Below are positions 1 to 5,723 of a stretch of 6,393 nucleotides of DNA, piece after piece. Origin of the DNA: Anaerolineales bacterium UBA1429 (lineage in GTDB: Bacteria > Chloroflexota > Anaerolineae > UBA1429); NCBI GenBank assembly GCA_002329325.1, contig DCTX01000067.1, positions 44,166 through 50,558 of the forward strand. The letters are read 5' to 3'. The translations under genes and the position numbers were made by a program. Every line of letters starts with the position of its first letter. Position 1 is the stretch's first letter. The notes beneath the pieces are model-generated. The model did not search any database. It saw only the letters and a list, made by a program, of their open reading frames with translations, and was not told the origin of the DNA.

Positions 1-2
1 TC

Positions 3-452
3 ATCGCGGCCAAGGCCGTGGCCTTTGGCGAGGCGTTGCGGCCCGAGTTCCACGAGTATCAGCGGGCCATCGTCGCCAACGCCCAGGTCCTGGCTGCGGA
101 GCTGCAGGGATCCGGGCTGCGCCTGACCTCCGGAGGGACCGACAATCACCTGATGATGGTGGATGTGGCGGGCTCCCTGGGCGTCACCGGCAAGGAGGCC
201 GCTGAGGCGCTGGAGGAGGCGGGCATCGCCTGCAACTTTAACCAGATCCCCTTTGATCCACGCCCGCCCAGGGTGTCCAGCGGGATCCGCCTGGGCACGC
301 CTGCCATCACCACCCGGGGCTTCCGCGAAGCCCAGACGCGGCAGGTGGGCCAGTGGATCGTTCGGGTGCTGCAGAACATGGGCGATGAGAAGGTCCGTCG
401 CGAGGTGCGCCAGGAGACGCGGGCGCTCTGCCGGGCGTTCCCCTTGGGGTAG
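3..452 (+). CDS. glyA: Serine hydroxymethyltransferase, C-terminal part (5' end outside window)
   Basis: PLP-dependent cytoplasmic enzyme that interconverts serine plus tetrahydrofolate with glycine plus methylene-tetrahydrofolate, feeding one-carbon metabolism. The frame is open from base 3 and ends at TAG 450-452, giving about 149 residues, roughly the last third of a ~415-residue protein. It opens with IAAKAVAFGEAL, a family signature just after the PLP-lysine half of the enzyme. It then shows GGTDNHLMMVDV, the GK-AEALEEAGI segment, NFNQIPFDPRPP, and SGIRLGTPAITTRG, whose Arg contacts the substrate carboxylate in characterised family members. The family usually reads NKN where this protein has NFN. 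The PLP lysine and the start lie upstream of the window. No frameshift or stop interrupts it, so it looks functional. The apparent ATG/GTG-type starts inside (such as 18) are internal codons, not the real start. A terminator hairpin follows 34 nt after the stop. Confidence 0.96.
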   Translation: MAAKAVAFGEALRPEFHEYQRAIVANAQVLAAELQGSGLRLTSGGTDNHLMMVDVAGSLGVTGKEAAEALEEAGIACNFNQIPFDPRPPRVSSGIRLGTPAITTRGFREAQTRQVGQWIVRVLQNMGDEKVRREVRQETRALCRAFPLG

Positions 453-486
453 CCGCCGGCACCGGCGAATCGCGTGATGAGCGTTG

Positions 487-524
487 ACCGCCCCTCTCCC
501 GTATGAAAGCGGGAGAGGGGCGGT
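487..524 (+). terminator. Rho-independent-type terminator after glyA
   Basis: Positions 487-501 pair perfectly with 510-524 (15 bp, very GC-rich, core CCGCCCCTCTCCC against GGGAGAGGGGCGG) around the 8-nt loop TATGAAAG at 502-509. The right arm is followed by TTTGTGTGG, a short and weak U-tract. It lies 34 nt past the glyA stop and between convergent genes. The hairpin would also form in transcripts arriving from the minus strand, but that side has no U-tract, so it is called mainly for glyA. Confidence 0.8.
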
Positions 525-578
525 TTGTGTGGGTTCGTATGCTCTCGTAGAGCGGCGATAGCGGCACGAACGCCGGGG

Positions 579-1328
579 CTACAGCCCCAACAGGCGCCGG
601 GTCTCGGCCACGTGGTCGGTGATGATGGCGTCCACGCCCAGAGCGGCCATGCGTCGGATGTCGGCGGCCTCGTTCACCGTCCAGACGTTGACCCGATAGC
701 CTTTGCGCCGGGCCCAGGCCATGTAGGCGGCGTCCACCATGCCGTGGTGAGGATGGAGAGCCTGAGGAGCCACGAAGTGGCGCCCCCAGGCGCGGCGCAA
801 GGGCAGGGGCATGTCGCCCGCATAGAGCAGAGCGCGGCCCAACGCCGGCGCAGCGCGGCGCATGCGCCAGAGCGCAGCAGGGTTGAAGGATGAGATGATG
901 GCCTCGCCCACGAGCCCGCGCTGCGCCAGCATGGCCGCGATCTCGGCCTCGATCCCATCGGAGCTCAGGCTGCGACCCTTGATCTCGATGTTGAACCGCA
1001 CCCGATGGCCCATGCGGTCCAGGACCTCCTGCAGCAGGGGCAGCCGCTCGCCCGCGAAGCGCGGGTCGAACCAGCTCCCCACATCCAGGGCCCGCAGCGC
1101 GGCCAGGGGCAGTGCGTCGGCTCGGCCCGTGCCATCGGTGGTGCGATCCACGGTATCATCATGGATCACGATGATCTCGCCGGTGGCGCAGCGCGACACG
1201 TCGAGCTCGATGGCATCGGCCCCCAGGTCGGCGGCGGCCTCAAAGGCCGCCAGGGTGTTCTCGGGGGCCACGTCTTTGGCGCCACGGTGCGCCATCACCA
1301 GCGGACGATCCAGGTAGTAGCTTTCCAC
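579..1328 (-). CDS. Glycerophosphodiester phosphodiesterase (GDPD/UgpQ-like, cytoplasmic)
   Basis: A 249-residue metal-dependent TIM-barrel enzyme that hydrolyses deacylated phospholipids (glycerophosphodiesters) to glycerol-3-phosphate and an alcohol. The family core is complete. MAHRG gives His14-Arg15, followed by PENTLAAF (22-29), the IELDV metal-ligand pair Glu41/Asp43, and IHDD with catalytic His56. Next come the DRTTDGTG loop, the metal-ligand strand FNIEIKG (Glu115, Lys117), VNVWTVN (213-219) and IITDHV near the C-terminus. There is no signal peptide or membrane segment and the length matches cytoplasmic UgpQ (~247 aa) rather than secreted GlpQ (~350 aa). The start is GTG at 1326-1328; a perfect AGGAGG (minus strand, 1335-1340) sits 6 nt upstream. 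It is the last gene of the minus-strand run, 24 nt after the peptidase stop, so probably cotranscribed. Exact substrate preference cannot be read from sequence. Confidence 0.95.
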   Translation of the reverse strand: MESYYLDRPLVMAHRGAKDVAPENTLAAFEAAADLGADAIELDVSRCATGEIIVIHDDTVDRTTDGTGRADALPLAALRALDVGSWFDPRFAGERLPLLQEVLDRMGHRVRFNIEIKGRSLSSDGIEAEIAAMLAQRGLVGEAIISSFNPAALWRMRRAAPALGRALLYAGDMPLPLRRAWGRHFVAPQALHPHHGMVDAAYMAWARRKGYRVNVWTVNEAADIRRMAALGVDAIITDHVAETRRLLGL

Positions 1329-1334
1329 GAGACT

Positions 1335-1340
1335 CCTCCT
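1335..1340 (-). promoter_or_regulatory. Ribosome binding site fixing the GTG start of the GDPD gene
   Basis: The plus-strand CCTCCT reads AGGAGG on the coding strand, 6 nt before the GTG at 1328. It supports the non-ATG start and shows independent translation initiation for this gene within the operon. Confidence 0.8.
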
Positions 1341-1352
1341 GCGCGCGATATG

Positions 1353-2444
1353 CTAGGGCGTCTCCCAGGGAAAGGCGCGGCCCAGCCATTCGGTGGGATC
1401 CACAGCCACCCCGGCCACCCGCATCTCCCAATGCAGATGCGAACCGGTCACCAAGCCGGTCGAGCCCACCATCCCGATCTGTTCTCCGGCCTGCACCGTC
1501 TGGCCCACCTCGACCAGGATCTCGTTCAGGTGAAAGTAGCCGCTCATCACGCCGCCGCCATGATCCAGGATGACGGCACGGCCGCGCACCTGCAGCTCCT
1601 CGGCCAGGGCGACGATGCCACTGGCCGCGGCGTAGACGGGCTCGCCGGTGGCGCCTGCCAGGTCCAGGCCGGCGTGATACGAGGCCAAAGTACTGCCATA
1701 GGTGCGACGCGTGCCGAACGCCGAGGTGATGCGCACCTCGCGCGGCCACTGAAAGCCCCCGCTCCAGAGCAGAACCGGGCTGCGGGTCTGGAAGAGGGTC
1801 GCCAGACGTTCGGCCTCGGGCCGCGCGATGTCGGGCGCCAGCAACGCCTCGGTCTCGGGCTCAAACGTCAGGGCCTCGCTCTCAAAGTCGCCGGCCGTGG
1901 TATAGAGCCGGGTCTCGAGCTGCACGGAGGGGCCATCCTCCGCATAGCAGGCCACCTGCAACGTCTGGACGCCCTCGCCAGCCACGGCGCTGATGCCGAT
2001 CAGGCCGGCATACCGCCCCGGCCCGAGTTCCACCAGGAACAGCTCCTGGTCTCCCAGCCAGGCGGTGGCGCGGCAGGCGCGGCTGGCCAGGATGCTCAGA
2101 GCAGCGGTGTGCCCCTCGACGACGACGGGCGGATCCACCAGTACCTGCATTGCCAGCGGCACGGGCGTAGCCGTCGGCGTTGGGCTGGGCGTCGCCGTCG
2201 GCGTGGCGGTGGGCGTGGCCGTCGCCGTAGGGGTGAGCGTCGGGGTCAGCGTCGGCGTTACAGTCGCCGTGGCCGAAGGCGTCACGGTGGGGTGCAGCGT
2301 CGCAGTGGGCCGCAGGAAGGCCTGGGGCAACAGCCCGTCGGCCGAGCACCCGCTGAGGGCCAGGGTCAGAGCCAACAGGGCGAGCCAAGGCCACCAGGGC
2401 CGGGCTGGACGGTGGGTCGCGGTTTCGGTCCGCCGCCCCGTCAC
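1353..2444 (-). CDS. M23-family (LytM-type) peptidoglycan endopeptidase lipoprotein with Thr-Pro linker
   Basis: A predicted surface-anchored zinc metallopeptidase of 363 residues that cleaves peptide crosslinks in peptidoglycan, or an inactive-type regulator of such enzymes. In order: a basic N-terminus, hydrophobic h-region (about 17-31, WWPWLALLALTLAL), and lipobox L-S-G-C with lipidated Cys33; a Thr/Pro/Ala linker at 46-96; a beta-rich Ig-like segment (about 98-175); a connecting region; and the M23 domain from about 245. All zinc and catalytic residues are present: H-x3-D as His257/Asp261 in YHAGLDLA, His305 in GYFHLN, and His336/His338 in SHLHWE, so activity is expected. The start is GTG at 2444, overlapping the TGA of the upstream oxidoreductase gene by 4 nt (GTGA). 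No clear Shine-Dalgarno precedes it, so translation is probably coupled. Linkers of this style are common in Chloroflexota secreted lipoproteins. The natural substrate is unknown. Confidence 0.94.
   Translation of the reverse strand: MTGRRTETATHRPARPWWPWLALLALTLALSGCSADGLLPQAFLRPTATLHPTVTPSATATVTPTLTPTLTPTATATPTATPTATPSPTPTATPVPLAMQVLVDPPVVVEGHTAALSILASRACRATAWLGDQELFLVELGPGRYAGLIGISAVAGEGVQTLQVACYAEDGPSVQLETRLYTTAGDFESEALTFEPETEALLAPDIARPEAERLATLFQTRSPVLLWSGGFQWPREVRITSAFGTRRTYGSTLASYHAGLDLAGATGEPVYAAASGIVALAEELQVRGRAVILDHGGGVMSGYFHLNEILVEVGQTVQAGEQIGMVGSTGLVTGSHLHWEMRVAGVAVDPTEWLGRAFPWETP
2157..2309 (-). repeat. Six-nt periodic Thr-Pro/Thr-Ala coding repeat
   Basis: About 150 bases encode residues 46-96 of the peptidase lipoprotein, with units such as TPTATP and TPTLTP. 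On the plus strand this appears as degenerate repetition of GTCGGCGT/GTGGGCGT. Codon third positions vary, so the protein pattern is kept better than the DNA pattern. It serves as an extended, probably disordered spacer between the lipid anchor and the folded domains, and it is a likely site for slippage-driven length change. Confidence 0.85.
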
Positions 2445-4540
2445 GGCTGGCGCCCGATCTGCTCAGGCGACTGCTCGCCCAGGCGCTCGCGAGCCTGCTG
2501 CGCCCCGGCCACCATAGGGGCGTACAGGTCGCCCATGCCCAACTCAGCCATGCGCTGTTTGCTGGGCACGCCGGTGGCCACGTCCCACCCCAACAGGCGG
2601 TAGTACTCGTCCATCACAGGCCGGAAGGCCTGGCGATCCAACGCCTGCTTCTCGCCCAGGAGGGGGTTGACCCAGTTCTCCTCATACTCGTAGGAGGCCA
2701 GCACACCTTCGTCCGTTTCCCGGTTGCGGTCCCAGTGGCGCACGCACAGGGCGCGCTCCAGGGTGTAGATGCGCTCTGCGGCGCGATCAAAGGCGTCCTC
2801 GTCCCAATCCACCCCCGTCCCCAGCCGGAAGAGCTCCAGGTCTACCGAAGGCCCTTCGATGACGCCCATCTCGCCGGGGCCCTGCACGCGAAAGAAGCGG
2901 TCATCGGTGGTGATGCTGTAGATCAACGGAAAGACCTGGTCGTCGGTGGGAAGCGTGTCCTTCATCACCGAGCGACGGTCGTGGTAGAAGGCGGGATAGG
3001 CCTTGGCCTTGTAGCCGCTGTGGGGGTCCAGGGCGTCGGGCGTGCCATAGACCTGCTGGCTGATGCCGCGGATCTGCTCCCACGAGATGGGCGGCTCGCC
3101 CTGGCGGAGCGGGTTCAGCGGACTCCAGCGCATGATGTTCTGCACATAGCCGTGGCTGCTGCTATAGGGGTCGCGGGTGTCGGTGCACCACTGGAGCGCC
3201 GAGACCAACCAGTACGGGTACACCAGGTGGTTGGCCCAGCAGGCGTGGCCGTCCCAGTGGCCGCCAAAGCCCCAGCCGGTGTAGCAGCGCGGGAGCAGGT
3301 CGGTGGCGAGGCCAAGCTGCTGGGCGGCGCGCACGCCGCCCTCGGCCAGCAGATCGCCGATCCCCTCACGATAGGTGATGGCGTGGAGGAGATGGGCCCA
3401 GAACTCGGAGCTGCGCCAGTCCATGGGCATGCCGTTGATCTCGGAGATCAGCCCGGCCCGCTGGGCGCGCTCCAGCCAGGGCACCATGCCGATGATCAGC
3501 TCCCACTGGTTGATGCCATAACGGTTGCTGAGGACGTTCAGCTCCAGCCCGCCATAGTCGCCCATGCGCCAATCATAGAGGTCGTCATGGGCGATGGGGC
3601 CGCCCTCGGGCATGCCCCGCAGCAAGGTGCCCACGCAGACCCAGTGTCCCTCCCAGGTGCGCTCTGGATAGGCGACCCCCGGCATGTCGCTATAGTAGCG
3701 GTTGCATGGGGTAGGGCAGGAGGCGGTGCAGGCGTAGGGGCGCACGCGCCCACCGCGGCTGCATGCCAGGCTGGCGTTCTGCTCCTTCATATCCGGCACC
3801 GGGCGATACGCTCGGATCTCGGCGGCCACCGCCTGCAGCAACCCATTCAGGAGCTCCGGCTCGGCCACCGCAACGCGGCCGGTGCCCTGTACCGAGATCG
3901 CCTTGAGCTTCTTGGCGCCCATGACGGCGCCAAAGCCGCCCTGGCCCGCCGTAGACGAGGTGCCCGTGTGGATGGTGGCGATGCGGCTCAGCCGCTCGCC
4001 GGCGGGCCCGATGCACAGGGTGCGGACGTCCTTGCCCAGGCTCCGCGCCGTTGCTTCCTGCGTGTCAAAACTATCCAGGCCCCACAGCTCCTCGGCCGGG
4101 GCGAGGGTAACCTCGTCGTCGCGGATGATGATCTGCACAGGCTCGTCGGCGGCGCCCGTGACCACCAGACCATCATAGCCGGCGCGCTTGAGCTCGGCGC
4201 CCCAATGGTGGCCGATGTTGGCGCGGGTATACCAGTTGTAAGGGTACGCCTGCGGGCTAAAGCCGCAGATGCTGGTGCGCCCGGAGTAGGGCGAGCGGGT
4301 GCCCGTCAGCGCGCCCGTCATGATGATCAGGGGGCTGGCCGGATCAAAGGGGTCCACTGGCTGCGCATAGTCATCCCAGGCGAGGCGCACGGCGACGCCG
4401 CGCCCCCCGATGTAGTCGGGGATGTAGCGCTCCAGCGGCTCGACGGAGAGGCGCGCATCGGAGAGATCGATGCGCAGGAGCCGATTGGCCCACCCGTGAC
4501 GCGGAGCAAAACGAGGCATGGATGCGGTGACGGGCTTCAT
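2441..4540 (-). CDS. Aldehyde:ferredoxin oxidoreductase (AOR) family tungsten/molybdenum enzyme, divergent
   Basis: A 699-residue member of the AOR family: cytoplasmic enzymes with a tungsto- or molybdo-bispterin and one [4Fe-4S] cluster, mostly oxidising aldehydes to acids with ferredoxin as partner. N-terminal domain marks are IGGRGVAVRLAWD (44-56), MTGALTGTRSPYSGR (74-88), GYDGLVVTG (121-129), IGPAGERLSRIATIHTG (177-193) and QGGFGAVMGAKKLKAI (200-215). The cluster cysteines are Cys271, Cys275 and Cys279 (C-x3-C-x3-C; usual spacing x2 then x3). The first pterin motif, usually D-x-x-G-L-D, reads N-R-Y-G-I-N (339-344). The second, usually D-x-x-G-L-C with the fourth cluster cysteine, reads D-T-L-P-T-D (528-533). 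A C-terminal ERIYTLERA segment matches the family. It is longer than the ~605-aa Pyrococcus enzyme. The start ATG has AGGAGG 3 nt upstream, a short gap. No MoaD/ThiS or ferredoxin gene is adjacent. The family call is firm; substrate and activity are unknown. Confidence 0.92.
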   Translation of the reverse strand: MKPVTASMPRFAPRHGWANRLLRIDLSDARLSVEPLERYIPDYIGGRGVAVRLAWDDYAQPVDPFDPASPLIIMTGALTGTRSPYSGRTSICGFSPQAYPYNWYTRANIGHHWGAELKRAGYDGLVVTGAADEPVQIIIRDDEVTLAPAEELWGLDSFDTQEATARSLGKDVRTLCIGPAGERLSRIATIHTGTSSTAGQGGFGAVMGAKKLKAISVQGTGRVAVAEPELLNGLLQAVAAEIRAYRPVPDMKEQNASLACSRGGRVRPYACTASCPTPCNRYYSDMPGVAYPERTWEGHWVCVGTLLRGMPEGGPIAHDDLYDWRMGDYGGLELNVLSNRYGINQWELIIGMVPWLERAQRAGLISEINGMPMDWRSSEFWAHLLHAITYREGIGDLLAEGGVRAAQQLGLATDLLPRCYTGWGFGGHWDGHACWANHLVYPYWLVSALQWCTDTRDPYSSSHGYVQNIMRWSPLNPLRQGEPPISWEQIRGISQQVYGTPDALDPHSGYKAKAYPAFYHDRRSVMKDTLPTDDQVFPLIYSITTDDRFFRVQGPGEMGVIEGPSVDLELFRLGTGVDWDEDAFDRAAERIYTLERALCVRHWDRNRETDEGVLASYEYEENWVNPLLGEKQALDRQAFRPVMDEYYRLLGWDVATGVPSKQRMAELGMGDLYAPMVAGAQQARERLGEQSPEQIGRQP

Positions 4541-4543
4541 GAT

Positions 4544-4549
4544 CCTCCT
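4544..4549 (-). promoter_or_regulatory. Ribosome binding site of the AOR gene
   Basis: AGGAGG on the coding strand lies only 3 nt before the ATG at 4538-4540. The next in-frame ATG (codon 8, 4517-4519) has no Shine-Dalgarno, so the upstream start is kept despite the tight spacing. Confidence 0.6.
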
Positions 4550-4591
4550 GAAGGTGCGCCGCTTGGCAAGCGCTGGGCTCGATCGGTCTCG

Positions 4592-4620
4592 ATTATGGCG
4601 GTTCTGTACGGCAGCGTCAA
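4592..4620 (-). promoter_or_regulatory. Predicted sigma70-type promoter of the AOR-peptidase-GDPD operon
   Basis: On the minus strand, TTGACG (4615-4620) is followed after exactly 17 nt by CATAAT (4592-4597). Transcription would begin near 4585, giving a leader of about 45 nt before the ATG at 4540. The leader contains a small hairpin, CGCTT-GGC-AAGCG (4560-4572). The promoter diverges from the regulator's promoter, with the two -35 boxes about 90 nt apart. Confidence 0.65.
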
Positions 4621-4711
4621 CTGGACCGCGACAGCAGAGCGATGGCGGCGCCCATGCCGCGGGCAGCGATCCGTGCTGACCATCGTGATGGGCGAACAGG
4701 ATCGGGACCTA

Positions 4712-4742
4712 TTGACTCTCACGTAACGTCATGGTGTATAGT
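4712..4742 (+). promoter_or_regulatory. MerR-type promoter with 19-nt spacer driving the TipAS regulator
   Basis: TTGACT (4712-4717) and TATAGT (4737-4742) are separated by 19 nt, the overlong spacing that MerR-family activators correct by untwisting DNA. Around the spacer centre lies a short dyad, ACGT-A-ACGT (4721-4729), a possible part of the operator. Transcription would begin near 4749, a dozen bases before the chosen start at 4761. This arrangement implies autoregulation, as known for tipA-like genes. The operator assignment is an inference. Confidence 0.7.
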
Positions 4743-4750
4743 ATGCGGGC

Positions 4751-4755
4751 GGAGG
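4751..4755 (+). promoter_or_regulatory. Ribosome binding site that decides the regulator's start
   Basis: GGAGG lies 5 nt before the ATG at 4761-4763. The two earlier in-frame ATGs (4731 and 4743) overlap the promoter spacer and the edge of the -10 box and have no Shine-Dalgarno. Confidence 0.75.
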
Positions 4756-4760
4756 ATGAG

Positions 4761-5525
4761 ATGAGGCTCTACCGGGTTAGCCAGCTGGCGCGCATGGCCG
4801 GGGTGAGCGTGCGCACGCTCCACCACTATGATCAGATCGGGCTGCTCAAGCCCTCGGCCCGGTCTGAGGCAGGCTACCGTCTCTACGGAGAGGAGGAGCT
4901 GCTACGCCTGCAGCAGGTGCTCTTTTATCGAGAGATCGGCCTGCCCCTGGAGGATATCCGCCGGATCCTGGACGATCCGGGTTTCTGTCCGGTGAGGGCC
5001 CTGGAGCAACACCGCACCCTCTTGCGACAGCGCATAGAGCGCCTGGCCAGGCTGGTGCGCACCATTGATCGAACGATCGCCAGACTTACGGAGGACGAAA
5101 TGGCTTTGACGGATGAAGAGCTGTACGCCGGGTTCGCGCCCGAGGAGATCGCCCGCATGAAGCGCGAGGCGCGCGAACGCTACGACCCGGCACTGGTGGA
5201 CGAGGCCAATCGCCGGGTGAGCCGGATGAGCCGCGAGGAGTGGCAGGCGATCCAGGCCGAAGGGGAGACTGTCACCGTAAGGTTGGCGGAGCTCATGGAC
5301 CGGGACCCCGCCGACCCTGAGGTGCAGACCTGGATCGCACGGCATCATGCCTGGATTGAGCGGTTCTACCCGTGTTCCGCCGATGTCTATCGGGGTCTGG
5401 GGCAGGGATATGCCCAGCACCCCGAGTTCCGCGCTTTCTACGAGCGCGTAGCCGAGGGACTGGCCGACTTTCTCTGCGTCGCCATGGCCCACTTTGCCGA
5501 CCACACGCTGGCCGAGCGAGAGTAG
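4761..5525 (+). CDS. MerR-family transcriptional activator with TipAS effector-binding domain
   Basis: A 254-residue DNA-binding regulator. Residues 2-70 (counted from the ATG at 4761) form the winged helix-turn-helix: YRVSQLARMAGVSVRTLHHY, then DQIGLLKPS, GYRLYGEEEL, and FYREIGLPLEDIRRIL. A long helix (about 76-112) gives the MerR dimer coiled coil. From about 115 to the end is a TipAS-type domain, with EEWQAIQAE, a second helical half beginning HHAWIERFYPC, the YRGLGQGYAQHPEFRAFYE segment, and GLADFLCVAMAHF. In Streptomyces TipAL this domain captures thiopeptides and other hydrophobic ligands. Cys205 (in FYPCS) aligns with one TipAL cysteine, but the position I believe corresponds to its covalently reactive cysteine is Gly212; that alignment is from memory. 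An upstream ATG at 4731 would add 10 residues but overlaps the promoter; the chosen length also matches TipAL (~253 aa). It is transcribed away from the AOR operon and probably regulates itself, perhaps the AOR operon too. Confidence 0.93.
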   Translation: MRLYRVSQLARMAGVSVRTLHHYDQIGLLKPSARSEAGYRLYGEEELLRLQQVLFYREIGLPLEDIRRILDDPGFCPVRALEQHRTLLRQRIERLARLVRTIDRTIARLTEDEMALTDEELYAGFAPEEIARMKREARERYDPALVDEANRRVSRMSREEWQAIQAEGETVTVRLAELMDRDPADPEVQTWIARHHAWIERFYPCSADVYRGLGQGYAQHPEFRAFYERVAEGLADFLCVAMAHFADHTLAERE

Positions 5526-5534
5526 GTGAGCTTC

Positions 5535-5569
5535 GGGGCGTCTGTGGCAATCCTGCCAGCAGGCGCCCC
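5535..5569 (+). terminator. Hairpin terminator candidate after the MerR/TipAS gene
   Basis: The left arm 5535-5549 (GGGGCGTCTGTGGCA) pairs with 5554-5569 (TGCCAGCAGGCGCCCC) around the loop ATCC, with one G-U wobble and one bulged base. It begins 10 nt after the regulator's stop. No U-tract follows, so it may need a factor or act only as an mRNA 3' end stabiliser. Confidence 0.6.
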
Positions 5570-5632
5570 TATCAGAGCCATACTGAGATAGGGTATCCCC
5601 GAAAAGCGCAAAGGAATCGATAAAAAGTGTGC

Positions 5633-5661
5633 TTGACAAGACGCGGCGACTCGCCTAGGAT
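5633..5661 (+). promoter_or_regulatory. Consensus-like sigma70 promoter upstream of the GT2-like gene
   Basis: A perfect -35 TTGACA (5633-5638) and a -10 TAGGAT (5656-5661) lie 17 nt apart, preceded by an A-rich stretch (AATCGATAAAAAG) that could act as an UP-like element. Transcription would begin near 5668, leaving a leader of about 55 nt before the ATG at 5724. The rest of the gap 5570-5723 shows no gene. Confidence 0.75.
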
Positions 5662-5723
5662 AGGTGCAATGACGGTGCCTGGGCCGCATCGCTGAAGGTT
5701 GCCCTAGGAGTGCTTGGGTCTTG

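Noticed and set aside
2157..2309. CRISPR-like or tandem repeat array
   Set aside because: The periodicity is 6 nt and codes for an in-frame Thr-Pro linker; there are no direct repeats with spacers of CRISPR size.
1882..2394. 170-codon minus-strand frame (Asp/Pro/His-rich) overlapping the peptidase
   Set aside because: It is the shifted reading of the same Thr-Pro repeat DNA, without any domain, while the lipobox and M23 motifs are all in the other frame.
1005..2603. 532-codon plus-strand open frame across the GDPD and peptidase genes
   Set aside because: It overlaps two firmly identified minus-strand genes and contains a low-complexity Arg/Gly stretch that is simply the reverse reading of the Thr-Pro repeat.
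4642..4655. Near-palindrome ATGG...CCAT between the divergent promoters as a regulator site
   Set aside because: Only the outer four bases on each side match; the centre does not pair, and it is not positioned at either promoter spacer.
2735..4726. 663-codon open frame on the plus strand antisense to the AOR gene
   Set aside because: It mirrors the GC-biased codons of the oxidoreductase on the other strand, is rich in Ala/Gly/Val/His without recognisable domains, and has no fitting promoter or Shine-Dalgarno.
4902..5639. 245-codon minus-strand frame across the MerR gene
   Set aside because: It lies antisense to a well-recognised MerR/TipAS protein, shows no domain, and would cover the GT2 promoter.
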